From: Atrichornis clamosus
Lineage: Eukaryota > Chordata > Aves > Passeriformes > Menuridae
DNA: 64,000 nt
Direction: 5' to 3'
Assembly: GCA_013400975.1 (NCBI GenBank)
Contig: WBMZ01010233.1
Location: forward strand, 98,278 to 162,277
Below the pieces are notes generated by a model that saw only the letters and a list, made by a program, of their open reading frames with translations, did no database searches and had not been told where the DNA came from. Position 1 is the stretch's first letter. Each line of letters begins with the position of its first letter. Position numbers and translations under genes: made by a program. Positions 42,481 through 56,100 of this stretch are shown one piece after another.

Positions 42481-45400
42481 GGTTATTGCATCTCTTCGGG
42501 TTGAACGCAGCGGCTTAAACAAACTTTAGAAAATAAAATCTGCTGTCACAATGGGAAAAGCAAGTAAACACTACAAAACTGACAAACAGCCCATTTTCCT
42601 CTGCTTAGGATTTTCCATGCCCCTTGTTTATATTTGCATACTAAAGCTTTCCCTATTTAACACACTGATTGTGTTAACCCAAGGCAGACTCGAGTGTAGG
42701 CCTTACCATTTCTGTTTTTATGGGCTGGGCAAAGCAGGGAGTCACAGTTATGAATCACACAATTATTTTTACTAAAGCTGACCTTGAACTTTACAAAAGT
42801 AGAACGCCACACCAAAAAAATTAATTTTGAGGAACTAAAAATTTTTTAAAATAGATCCTTTTGCTCATGTGTGTTTAGAGCTATGCAGAAGTCATCTAAT
42901 TTGGGCTTTTGTCTATAAAAAAATTTTGAACTTCCACTAATTGGGATGTTGAGCTGCTTTCATGACACATCTATTAAACGTTTACTTCAGTCATCCAACA
43001 ATGTCACAGAAACACCCCAGATAAAATAATTCTCCCAGACAACAATTTATTTTCACCACAGTGCTGGTTTTTGCTTTTAGCTCCTACATCAACACAGCTG
43101 ACTTGGCTTTAAACCCAGAGCTCACTCTGCTCCCCAGTGCTTTCTTCCACCATGCACTGCAAAGCCACCTCCTACAGTGGGAAAGTTAAATGATATAAAA
43201 TCCCTACAATGCAGTCAAAGGGAAATAACAGTGCCAGCACCCTGCAAGCAAGCACTTTCTTCACATGGGAGGTAATGATTTTGAGAAAAAAGTTGCATGC
43301 ACAGAAGTGTTAATTAAGAATTTAAATACAGAGCTTTTAGTTGGTTGAAGCTAACAACAGAAAGGAAGTTTCTCTACAAAGACAATTACAATCCTATATA
43401 TAAGCCTATAACATGGGAAAAGAAAAAATTGTCCCTCCTTGTGTGTTACTGGTCACAGTCATAGTTGGGCCAGAAGAGAAACAAAGACAAGAACTATTAA
43501 CAGACAATGACTCCGCATAAGAAAAAGGTAACTGGAGGGAAGCAGAAAGCAAGTAGCTATGCAGAAAAAGGCTGAGGAAATTCAAATTCTACATTTGAAA
43601 ACCTACAAATTTACTACTAATGGAATAAATCTGAAGAGAAAAAAGGGTAGCTTTTAAGGCAAATATCAACATTTTTCAGGGTTTCTTCTAGATGCAAAAG
43701 GTGCCAAGTAACCTAACTAGTCATGCTTTTATTCATATTAATAATTAATGCCAATGTTCAATTAATAAATATTCCATTTTTATTGTTCTAATAACCATAA
43801 AGTTTACTAAATATTTAGGTTCTAATTTGCCCCTTGCAAATCCCAGTCTTCTCTGCAAAGAGATCAAAGCCTTGAGAGTTATAGTAAGAAAAATTTCAAA
43901 CTAAATATTTTGCCTGCACCAAGTACTTTATGAGCTAAGTATCCTCCTCTATATTCCAGTTTGAGAAGATGTTGCTTCTGTGTTACACTGAACTCAGTCC
44001 ATACTAATTTCCACTATAGGTACTTGCTTCAAAGACTTTTTTCCCCCCTTCCTTTTCAGAACAATTGTGAAAAGAAATATCAATTTAAAAAGAAAAATCT
44101 TTATGATGATTAAAAGGCTTGTAACATTAGATACGTAAAGGAACACTAAATATATTTTGTATATTCAGTAAAATTTTGTAAAGTATCAGTTATTCCTTTA
44201 TTACATTTTCCCTGCACTGAAGAAATTGTCAAAAATGATTTCAGTATAACTGACCTGCAGCCATCTAAGAATTGCAAACTCATCCTACAATGAAACCCAT
44301 TCTTAACTTGTATTTCACTGTTTAATTGAAACAGCCATAAAGAGATCTGCTACTTCTGAAAGAGCATCTAGCTAAAAACATAGAAATCAGTCCTGTGTTT
44401 TATCTACAACTATTCTTATCAGAATCAAGGAATATAAAAATAAAAAAATAAAACTATCTTAAATTAAGTGCAAACCAGCACTGCAATCCCACTATAAAGA
44501 AAACATTTTTCAGGTTGGAAGGAAATGGGAGAAGCTAGCTCAACCAGAACTTCACCAATTAGTATGCAGAGTATGTGAATATACATTTATCTTCAATTGC
44601 AGCTACTGCCTTATGCTGTCACATGAAGCTTTATATGTTCAGTATACTGTGCCCAACAATTACCTAATCGTTTTGTCATGTTTCATACAACTGCAGAGGC
44701 TTTGTAAATCTTTCCATTTCAAGGAGGGAAAAGAAAGACAAGAAATATGAAGCAGCTAAGGAAGTGTCATTTAATATGTTTCCAAAGGGGAAAAAAAGCA
44801 TTGAATTTTTTCACTCAGTGAAATCTAATTTTGTGTGTTCCTGTGAGCTGAAGAGGAATAGAAAGGGAAGAAAGGTCTTGAGTTACTTTTCTATGGCTAC
44901 TTTGCATCCTTAAGGATGTTTATGACACAAAACATACACTACACTTACTCTGACTTTTCACCTTCTATTTAGGATTCAATATCCTATACTAACACTTTAT
45001 GCTTCCGATGCTCTACCACATAGCTATTTGCCACATCTATAAATGTTTGACTCCTCTGGGCAGTCCTGTAAAGCCAGTAAGGAATTTCTTTTTTAAGTGA
45101 ATTCTTTTAATGTAGCTGAATCTTTCATGAGTAGCTTTGCAAGTCCACCCTACAACGCACTGACATAAAAGAGCATAGTAATAGTTGATTGACAGCCAGC
45201 TTGAAGGAAGTGAGAACGAGAAAATATGTATACAATACTTTACCAACTGTGGAGTAGTAACAGTTTCTCCCTTGATATCCACAGCCAGAAAATGCTGCTG
45301 GACTGTCATTTAGATCCTTATTAGTGCTGACATTATTGTTTGCATTACTAAATAACAACTTTACATTTATTACACACATACTAAAATACCTAGTGTAAGA

Positions 45401-48400
45401 AGCAAAAATTGCCGTGCCTGAGTTTATTTCCCAGGAAAACTCATTTTCCATCCATTCTCTGCAGTTTCAAACAATTTACTTTTAAATGCTCAGGACTAAA
45501 TGAGTCTATGTTTTATTTTTAACACTCACAGTATTTCCAGTAGGTAAGATCTTGGTATACTGTGATTATCGAGTGTTTCATTTCAGATGCCTTTGTGTCA
45601 GACATTTTTTCCATTTCCTTTAAAAAGTAAGCAATGTGATGGTATTTGATGAACCCTCATTGAAGCTGCTGCTTGAATTTAAAAGAAACCAAGAATCATT
45701 TAAAGGTAAATGCCATCTATCCTTTACAAGTCTATTCTTTGAGATGGGGAAACAATAGAAGTAGGAAAAGGCTTTTCCAAACAATAGCTCATCTCTTCCA
45801 GAGATGAAAGAGTGCTCTTGCAAAAGAGAGGAACAGCATGAAACAGAGACCTTGTCCCACGCTCCTTCTATGCTGCAAATAAAGCTGGACAGATCTATGT
45901 TAGAGAAATAGTTGGAGAATCACCAGGTAGCACCAGCGTAAGACATCCTTGGTTTTATTCCTGTGTAAATCCTCAATTTTAGAATTGTCTTAGACTGTCT
46001 TATGCAGTCACTAAAAATGAGCAGCCAAAAGAAGAACAAAATAACTGCATATACTTTCCCCCTGTTTCTGCAAATGTTCTTCCTCTTTGAAACTTAGAAA
46101 GCCTTCCAGATATTCAAGGCCCCTCTGTATTTGGGGAAAAATCTGACACCATGAACTGGAACAATCCAGGGGCAAAAGAGGCTCTTCTGCAATGGGACTG
46201 CCACTGCCCAAGGGGCTTGGGAGCATCATCAGGACACAGGACTGGCAACTCGGACTGAAAGCAGCAACACATCTCAGAGGTGTCACAATGAAAGAAGAAA
46301 TGGCCATAGCCTTAGGTCACGTTAAGTGTACCTGACTGTAGTTAACACCATTATATTCCTAGTGGCAGTAAAGCTACAGAAGCTTAGCCAGCATTGCTAG
46401 TTAACAAAATTCCAGAGATTTATCTGCTAAGACTACAAAAGTAATTCCATGGTTTTGTTTTTCGTAAGTTAATTGCCAGACTGCCCTCAAACAGCAAACA
46501 GCAAAATTAAGATAAAACTAGTCTTGTTTCCATTAAGCAACATTAAACACTCCTACTTTCTCCCTTTTTAGCAAAATGCCTCACGCTAACAGATCTCATT
46601 GCTGAAAACAGGAGCAGAGCAGCCGGACAAAATAATAGCAAACATACACCCTTCTCTGAGGTTCCCTACACAAGCCTATACATAGCTGTGATCCCAGCCA
46701 CCCACTCCAATTTCCATAAATAAGAAAGAAGAATATGTCTGTTAATACCTTGTATAAAGCACATTTCATTCAATCAGTGCTTTTATCAATAGACAATCCC
46801 ACAAGGTAAAGAAATTTTAAAATTTCTACCATGGCACAACTGTTTTATTTGCAAACTCTTTCTTACACTAAGTACCAAATCTACTTTGCTCAGAATAGTT
46901 AAGACCTTGGGTCAAGGAGACAGTGGCATTAGCACTCAACAGAAAATGTGCTTCTCTACACTAAAATAGCCACTTAAGCAAGAATGTGGAAATGATTTAT
47001 CTTGCAATGTTTGAAGTTGGATCTTCACCTCAGCTATGTCATGACTGCACAATCAGTCAGAGGAAGACTGTTACACTTTCATACAAAGAAAAGGATATTC
47101 AACTCTTCACTATGAGTATCAAACAAGTAATATTACCTTTCAGAAAATAAGAAAAAGCATAAATATTAGCTACTGCAAGCATTCACATTTATAACATTGG
47201 ACTTAGAGACCTTCAGTGTTCTAGTCCTCACATATAAATCTGTGTTTAATAGTAGAAAGGTAATGCAATTTCACTGAAAGCTGTTTGTTTTAAATAAAGC
47301 TGTATTTGTAATCCTAAATATTGCAGTGTTATATTAGTGTAAGACGATAAATATCAAACTGAAAACTTCAATGAAAACTTATTGATAAAGTCTTGCAAAT
47401 GAAATCTGATTTTGAGGCAAGAATACAGCCAGATTAGTTTGATTTGAGATGCAGTGATGATACCGTTTATGCATTCATTGTACTCTAACAGCTAAACAAC
47501 CTACAGGCAATTTTAAAAGTAGAAAACTATAGAAGGCTTTCCAGTTATGCACACCCAATATTGATAACGCTTATGCATTCAACTAAAAATTTCCAAAATC
47601 AGACCCTACAGAACAACCAAGTGGTCTTCTAGAGATACAATGAGTCCAACAAGATCACAAAACTATGCACCTGTGGGATCGATTTATTTTTAATCAATGC
47701 ATTTTTCAGAGACCCTATTACCTTCAGAAATCCCCTATCTTAAGAAATCAGTTAAACTGCTAAGTAGTTGTCCTAACTATGGACACAACTGCTTCTACTG
47801 GAATTCAGAAAGCTGCCAATTTGCAGAGAATCTGATTCCATAATGTATTTTGACCCTATAACTTCTACTGATATAGTGTCTAAATAAACTCAATGATTGT
47901 ACTCTTAAAGAATTAGGAAGTTCATGTTTCTCACAACTATAGACATTGTCTGAACAAGAAGACCTGATTAATTCAAAGTGAATTTTAGCCAAAAACTCAG
48001 TTAATTTTCTCTTTCTCTTGACCTGTCAAAGCTGTGCATGTTCTCAGAAACAATTAAATTCAGATGGTCTTTGATTGTCCAACAAGCCAAGGTTTCAGTC
48101 ATTAATCAGAAAAGTAGCAGCACAGTGATTAAGCCAGCAGGATCCTCACCGTATTCTGAACTGTACACACAGAAGGCTAGGTACCATACATTCTGCACTT
48201 GAATGGCAGCATTTCTGAGAACTCACAGTATTCTCTATTTAAATAATATAAATATGGAAAGAGAGGTCTATACATTATAAATGAGGACAACATAAGATTT
48301 CTTCTTGTCAGAAGTGAAAAATCTGTACATACATCAAACAGCAATACTCAACTTTCAAAAGATCAGCTGCAAAAGAAACTCTGCCATGTCTTCACTTTTG

Positions 48401-51400
48401 TATGAATTTAGCAAAACAGTGTAATTAGTTAGAAATAACAGGCCTTATAACCAAAATAATTCTTTCCTAGCATACTATACACAATTACATATGTTTATAT
48501 CACTTACAGTAATGTCACATATAAATTAAATTATTCATGTTTATGTTTTAGAGAGAGTATCTAAACCCATAAATACTGCTTTTAAAGTGAGTACATCAGG
48601 GAAAGCACTAACAGCATGACATGGAGGGAGATGAATGCATGGGCCAAAGGCAACACCATTCTGAAGGCATAGGAAAATATGCAGCAGACTTGACCTCCTG
48701 ACCTGAAGTTCTAGACAGAGTACAACAAAAGAACAGGAACAATCAGCAATTAAATTAATGGAAAAACATGTTGATGATCAATGTAAATCAAGTTTGTCAC
48801 AGAAAAACACTAGCTCTGTCCTATTCAGTGCCCCCATGCACACCTGTGCCAGGGTAAGTATTTTCATAAGCTGCAAAGAATGGGATGAAATGTATTATTT
48901 ACATGGAAAAAAAAAAAAAGCTGCCTTCTCTTTTTGCTGGGAGAACAAGCAGCCAAGGACTGCAGAAGGCAGGCTGTCTTCTCTCAGTAACAGTGCCACC
49001 TTAGAGCATTCAAAATGCAGCCCCAGAACACAAGACCACTATAGTGCAAAAGCCTAAATAAAATCCCTCAGTGTTACTCCTTTCATCACAAAAAACAACG
49101 CAACAAAAAAAACCCAAAACCAAAAGCCAAACACCACAACCATTTCCTACCAACTTTACCTACAATACCCTTACACTCCCCACTAGTCAGTAAGACAGCG
49201 CTTATGACAGAGGAGAAAGTGTATATTTGATTGTATGTGACGTACTGCTTTAGTTTATGACAAAATTTTAAAATATAATCGTAACATCTCGCCTGTGGTC
49301 AATCTGCAATATGTGAAGGGTATTCCCATTTAGCTTAAAATAGATAACTCCTCAACTTAAGCTAAGTTCAATTGGTTCAACTCAAAATAACGGTGAAAGT
49401 TTTATTAAAATAGTTTTTAAAGTACATTTTAAGTGCAATTGATGTCATCCTCTTCTTCATTCAGTGAGAAAACTGTACAAGCATTTAATTCATTATCTGG
49501 GTAGTTACAATTACACTTCCTAAAACTATTGTTCAGTATTCCCTGCAGTTTGAGAGTAGTTCATTTATGCAACACTACCGATTTAACATGCAAGCCAAAA
49601 CTAATTTCTAGCTGCAGCTACTACTAGAAGAAGGCACCTTTCCTAAATATCGTCCATAAAGCTTCAATTATTTTTAAAAAGGATTGGAGAAATTAATTTG
49701 GTATTAATTTACATAGAGATGTTTAGAAAAGTTAAATGTTGACTACAATGAAATATCCTCCTAAAATTCTCCATTGCAAATTTTAAAAAATGGGTTTGGA
49801 AGGGCAACAGAATGAGCAAGTCACATCCTTCTGGGACTTAAACATATGTAACCACACAACTTGTTTATACTGCAGTTCATTCGATTAAATAGCTTTCAAA
49901 AGGAGTAGATGTCTGATGGATTATTGCATTACAACTGGGTAATTTGCAGCACTAGCTCCTCTATAGAAATATGGAACTTGCAACAACAGATAAACTACCT
50001 ATTGTATCTGGTAACATTACTTGCCCAAGGCAATGCAATTCCTGATGCTTCAGTGGGAGTCGTGAAAAGTTCTGCCCATCTTCATTGCCTTTAATATTAT
50101 TTCAGCTGATCTACTCTACTGTCATTAAGAGTGCATAGTTTGGCTTCTAAAATGTTACCCCAAAACCTTTCAAGATTTTGTTGTCAGTAGCTTGTAACTG
50201 CAAAGCTGATCACATTTTCATCAACCACATTTGACACTGTCAGATGCTTTCTGTGCACACATGCGCATGAAAAGAAATAGATACATTATTTATTCAGAAA
50301 GCCCTGCTCAATTCCAAGAAGAATGCTAATGAAAAATACATTGCCTTAAATATAAAAAAAAAACAAAAAGAAAAAGAAAAAAAAATGCAATCTCTGGTAC
50401 TCCCAAAGATGACTGAATTTCAATAGGAATGTAGCCATTGTGTCACAGGGGCACAATGCTGCTTATTTTCAAGAAAATCTACCTAAATCCATCCAACAAG
50501 ATTTAAATGTCTGAAAAAACTGTAGTTGGCCCTATTCCTTCCTATGCCAGAACATGTGCCTCCTGCCCTGCCAGGAGGGGTAAAACCAAACCAGTCTTGT
50601 AAAGGGCAGTAACAACAGCTCTTTATCACGACAGTACTAAGACATGACATGTAAGTATTAATCCTCCACATCTCACGCAGAAGAAATTAAATCTATACAC
50701 AGACAAAAGGGAATAGTACATAGGGACAAGGAGTCAAGTGAAAGTGGAACAGGAGGGAGGGAAGAACAGAATATGTAGTAGAAGATACAAACTGGTCAGG
50801 CAAGGAATGCAGGAACAGAAACAACAAGATTAGCACTGAAGGAGGGTACACATAAGATGATGGAAATAGCAAAGCAGGAGCTAAGGGAGAGGCAAAGACT
50901 TGTAGAACATAGAGATCTGAATGTGACAACTGTGGTATTTGCTTACTGAGTGAAGTGCACTAAGAGAAGCAGGACTGGAACAAGGTAAAAGGAACAAGGG
51001 CCAAGGCCAAGATAACAAGAGCCCATCTTCCTGAGTTACTGCTTCCTAGTCCACATGAAAAAGCAACGTTACCAAGTACACCATTACTGAGGTATCAGTA
51101 CCTGCCCATGAGGACAACTCACAAAGATGTGTTCTCTCTCCCTGGTCCTGTTCCACAGAGGGTAACAACCAGCTACCATCACCAGTCTCCTTCTAGCTCA
51201 AATGTCAATGGTCCTTGTCATACAAGGGCTTCAGACCCACTTACTGAACTAGAAGATGATCATCAACAGGAAAGCACATCTTGGGGCATTCTGTCTGTTT
51301 TCTCAGATTGCTATCTTCAAAAAACCAAACCAAATCAAAACACAAAAAGGAAAAATATATCCAGAAAAACTGTAGAAGAATATCAGGATTACAACTTGAA

Positions 51401-52577
51401 GCCATAAACTTGTCCCGAGGCTGGTTGTTAAATATTTTCTGAAAATCCCCCTAAGTTCAGTAACTACAGACTGACACGTGAATAAAGGGCTGTCTTTCCA
51501 TGTTATTAAAGCAATAAGTTTCATAAAAATCAATAATCACAGTGTTGAGCAATAACATGGCTTTGCATCTCAAAGAGGATAATATCCTTTAACACTAGAG
51601 GAACACTAGTCCAGTACCTACCCTGTAAAAAATGTAGTATCTTTCTATTGCAAAATCTCAGAGAACCAGGGATTTTCACAGAAATTTTTACTGCATTTAC
51701 ATTATGTATATTTGACAAACTAAGTACACACAGAGTATGCACAAAGAGGGTTTTAAAAGCATGAAAACATATATCTGTAAGCATAAACCAACAAAGACTT
51801 ACTGTTTATAGAAGCCAGAAAAGTTGAAGATGGAAATATTGAGTTAATCCAAACAACACCCACTGATAAAACCCAAGGTCTGTGATGAAATCAAGTCTAA
51901 CAAACAAAAGAAGCGTAGAGCAGAGAGAAGAAAGGCCTATTGCAAGTATGTCAGAAAAATGCTGACCTCTGTTAAAAGCCATTACTTAAAACAAGATCTA
52001 CAATAGATGTCTGAAAATTATCAAACTTCCCATTATAATTGAAAACTATCAGCACATGGAAGCCCAGAATTCACTGCAATATCATTTAGCATTACTGCCC
52101 TGATCCGAACTAGACCCACCAAACGACCCAAATTACACCACCATAATATCCAGCTTTTATTAAGCTTTGAAAAACATCTGGAATACAAAACTTACGGTCC
52201 TGCTGTCATCCATTCACTATATACATTTTAATCCTCATCCTTTTTAATAATTTTTTTTGCTTAAAAAAAAAAAGCTGGCTCACCCAGTCAAGACAATCTT
52301 TTGCAACAGCTGAGCCCGTGACCAGAACAACAGCTAACAGCAATGCCTGAAACAGCATAATGCTGTTACGACTTATCAACAGACTGATAAGATAATGCTC
52401 TGTGCCTGCCTTTCTCTAGAAGAAAGATTTCAAGTCAAAGTCTGAACCAAAACCAGAAGCTGCATTCTCCCTACTCTGCTCCACAGGAGCTCTGAACAAG
52501 AGCAGCTTCAAGTCAGGCTCACTTTAGGGGAGAAAAGGAAAAAAGCAATTCCCAGTTCCCAAACCATGTAAATTAGT
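42481..52577. other. Intergenic DNA, no gene seen
   Basis: About 10 kb of AT-rich desert. Frames are all below 110 codons with no domain. Low-complexity tracts lie at 48908-48920 (poly-A), 49087-49140 (A/C-rich) and 50353-50386. No repeat family was recognised. Confidence 0.7.
50353..50386. repeat. A-rich low-complexity tract
   Basis: About 34 bases are almost all A, with occasional G and C spacers. No retrotransposed gene body is recognisable on its left, so it is not an evident poly(A) tail. Confidence 0.8.
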
Positions 52578-53135
52578 GCTCAGATGGAACTTCATGTGTT
52601 TTAATTTGTGCCCCTTGCCTCTTGTCCTGTCAGTGGGTATTACTGCAGAGTCTGGCTCCCTCATCTTCATTCTTTCTCCTTAGGTATTTGTATGCATTGA
52701 TGAGATCTCCCTGAGCCTTGTCTTCTCCAGGTTGAACTCTCAGCCTCTCCTACTATCAAAGAGAATCCATCATCCGTGCTTAATCATCCCTCTGGCACTC
52801 CTGGACTTACTTCAGTAAGTTTGTCTCTTGTACTGGGGAGCCCAGGACGTGGCCTCACCAGTGCTGAGTGAATTAGGACACCTCCTCCACCGCTGGGAAT
52901 GCTTCCCCTGATGGACCCCAGGCCACTGGCTGCCACTGGGGCACACTGCTGGCTCTTGGCCAGCTTGTTGTCCACCAGGACCCCAAAGTCCCTCAGCAAA
53001 GCTGCTTTCCAGCCAGGTGGCCCTCAGCATGGACTGATGCATAGGGCTATTCCTTCCCAGGTGCAGGACTGAGCGTTTCACCTCACTGAACTTCATGAGA
53101 TGGCCACCAGCCCACCTCAGCCTGCTAAACACCAG
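52578..53135 (-). mobile_element. CR1 LINE fragment, 3' part of ORF2 (reverse transcriptase C-terminal end), degraded
   Basis: Read on the minus strand, the fragment carries hallmark CR1 ORF2 C-terminal peptides: KFSEVKRSVLHLGRNSPMHQ, then FGVLVDNKLAKSQQCAPVA, then SALVRP and WAPQYK. These are split across frames (53132-52812 and 52999-52784), so at least one frameshift is present. They are followed by the GACAGGACAAGAGGCAAGG block typical of CR1 near its 3' end. The terminal ATTCTATG repeats are not visible, so the 3' tip is lost, and the 5' end is truncated as usual for CR1. It is an inactive fossil and the main support for a bird or reptile genome. Confidence 0.9.
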
Positions 53136-56100
53136 GCACGGCAGGTTTTGGTTTATATTAGCACATTAAGGCAAAGAAGTAAAAATTACTGGTTTACCAT
53201 AACTGTGTTAGCATGTGCAGAAACAGCATAGCATTCAACCTTCAGTAAGAATTTACCTCACTCTTTGGCACACTTTTTCCCCTGGAAAAAAGAAAAATCA
53301 GTGTTTCCACTTTCCATCCCTCAGAGGATTTGATATGCAGTTGCAAAAATAACAGGCTCTGGTATCAAATTAGTCATGTTCCAGCTTATACAGTAAGCTT
53401 TATGAGTAAGTCTTCTCACTACAGAAGAGAACAAGTTAAATCTTTCTAACCAACTATTAACATGCTGTTCCACAAAACTTTCTATTTCACCTATTAAACT
53501 CACTTCTCACTGTCCACTAGATCCTTTTATATGGTATCAGTGTACTGTTTTCCTGGAATAGCTTTTAAAAACATATAATAATATATGGTAACTGCTGTTT
53601 CATTCTTTTAGTTTAAGACAGCTCTGAAATAACATGGGTACTCTAAACTTTTCTTTTTTTTCCTTTTGATGAAGCATACTGTCAGAGAGGGACAGTCCTA
53701 AAAATACCTGTTTCAGGTACTTACCCAGGCCATAGTCTTATAGGAATATCATTCATCACCATTGAGTAAACAACCTGCTCTTCAAAAAAACATGTAGTCA
53801 GGTCCTTGGCTAAAAATAAATAAAATCATTATCTGATCACAGAGAAACAGTTCTATAGACATGACTTCTTTCAAAAGGAACAAATCTCCATTTGTTACCT
53901 TGACTGCACACTTTAGAGTTTGCTCTGCTACACAGGCCTCTCCTCTGCAAGAGGCAGCACAATTCAGATCAACATTGCTGAAACCTTGAGAAAGTCCTAA
54001 ACTAGCAGGTAGTGCCATTACTTAAGAATGACATATGATTCTCTATGGTTAAAGAAAACTGCTGAGCACTGCAATTCAAAAACCTCTGCTGAAGTTGGAC
54101 AGAGCAACAGGGTCTCCCTGTTAGAAAACAGCCACATTTATGTGCTTTCTTCAAAATGCTTTAGTTTTTTACACAGGCCACCAAAAAATTCAAGCCTTGC
54201 TAGATTTCAACACAGTCAGTGCATTGCAAGTCTGCAACGTACTGCAAAAGTCAGTGCAAAATAAATGACAGGAAGATGTGTGATTTTTCTAGATTCAAAA
54301 TTGTAAGGTACAAGAAATAATTTTGAATGCCTTGCTGCTGTGTATCCCAAAATCAAAACAGCCTATTGCAAAGTATCTTAAGAAACCAGAAGACCCTCCA
54401 CCAGTCACTTGGCCAGTCAAGTACTTTGCTACATTTCCCACCTCCTTTCCACAAATCATTCCTGTAGCAGTATCTATACTGAGAAAGAAGTCTGTGTTAT
54501 TTCTAGATTTTGCAAACTGACAAATTACAACACATTTTCTAGTCTTTTGATTTTGTTCACTGATGGGAGAAGGGGGATCCTCTGTTTTATTTGTGTCCTT
54601 TCTGGCGGAGAAATAATAAAAAAAAGAACAGCTCTGAGAAGCTTGTGTCAGCTTCATTGTCAAGACAAAGGTCACTGCATTCCTATTCACGATGACCTAC
54701 AACTGTACCCATTTAAAGACTTCATTATGTTATATTAGAGGGACCTCTTTCTCAGAGATTTTAATTTAGCTTCATTGTGAGAAGAACAAAACATGTAAGC
54801 ATCAGAATATGGTGTTAAAAATTGTAAAAACTAATGATTTCAGCAGTCTCATTCCCTTTACCATCCACTCTTAAGATGGCATGTGCAAAGTACAATTTCC
54901 AGAACCACATAAAACAAAATATGAAACTACTTTTACTCTAAAGTGTCTCTCAACTCTAAAATAAATAAGCAAATTTAGTACCTCTGCACAAAAATTATTG
55001 CCATCTTTCAGAAAATCCAAGTTTCAAGAACACAAGATGAGTAATTAGTTTAACTGCCCAGAGTAATATTAAATGACTGGAAAGAAGTTTTAATTAAGAA
55101 CACTCCGAAGCAAACTTTTAAATCACCTACACATTTCACACAGACTTAACTCTACACTAAGATTACCAAGTGTACATGTTTAGTTACAGGGTTTGATGGA
55201 CCAAGTACATGAACATGATATAATTTGACCTACCTTTCACAAATTTCTTAAGCTAAACAGGTTGAATAGTTTTAGTGTCACATCTCCATTGATTACTGCT
55301 GAGTAACCCCCTGGGGTTATTCAACCCTCTGGCCAAACCCGAGAGTGCAGACTTTTGGCACAGATCTCTGCATTTCAGCTTCTCAAAGTGAATCAATACT
55401 TGGAAACGGCAGGCCTTCAAGAAATCCTGGGTGCTGTAAGAAATGGAGCTTGCTGCACTGTCTCACACTTCCCAGTCACTGGCCACAGCCCAGCTGCCAA
55501 AGGCAGGCCATGTTCTCTCTGCCAGGACCCTGTGGTTGCCTTCTGGCCCGTGGGACAGGATGGGGCCAGGAGCTTCTCCAAGTAAATGTGTTACCACCAT
55601 CCCGACCGAATTCCAGGCAGATAGCTAACACAATATAAATGCCCTCTTCAGCTGAAGAACCTAATCCTTATTAGTCTCATTTTCCAGTATTACTGAGCAG
55701 CCTCCAAGATAATATATTTTCATTCTAGAGATCATTTTGTTTAAGAGGTAAGAAGATCCATTGACATATTTTACCCATTAGAATTTACAACACCTCAGCA
55801 AAACATGCAAGATGTTTTATTACACATATATATATTTCCTCATTACTGGAAAGCAAATTAAAGTGATTCTAAACCTTGTCGCTCATCAAATTGCACATAG
55901 ATTTCTTTGCAAATTCTACCCTAAACAGGTCTCAGCCTAGTGTTATTCCTGCTCATTTCAGAATGTAACAGAATCCCAAAACATTTCCCACTCCAGAGAA
56001 AAAATATTCAGAATCTCTGAGCAGAATGAACCATCCTTACCATCATTGATACAAATTTTGTCCATATGCCAGCCCCTGCACATACTATGTGGCAGTCGAG

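Noticed and set aside
41981..42518. Overlapping 148- and 167-codon plus-strand frames across the orphan CpG island
   Set aside because: Stop-poor GC-rich DNA keeps several frames open on both strands. The translations are Pro/Ala/Arg-rich with no domain or conservation signal.
42126..42537. Orphan CpG island read as a solo LTR (TATA-like site to AATAAA)
   Set aside because: The TATA-to-AATAAA distance of about 400 bases is long for an avian LTR, and I saw no TG...CA ends or target-site duplication. Kept only as an alternative.
44505..44560. GGTTGGAAGG-containing stretch as another CR1 tail
   Set aside because: Only a few bases match and the terminal ATTCTATG motif is missing.
54295..54738. 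131-codon minus and 109-codon plus frames overlapping each other
   Set aside because: Mutually overlapping on opposite strands, with no motif or homologue recognised.
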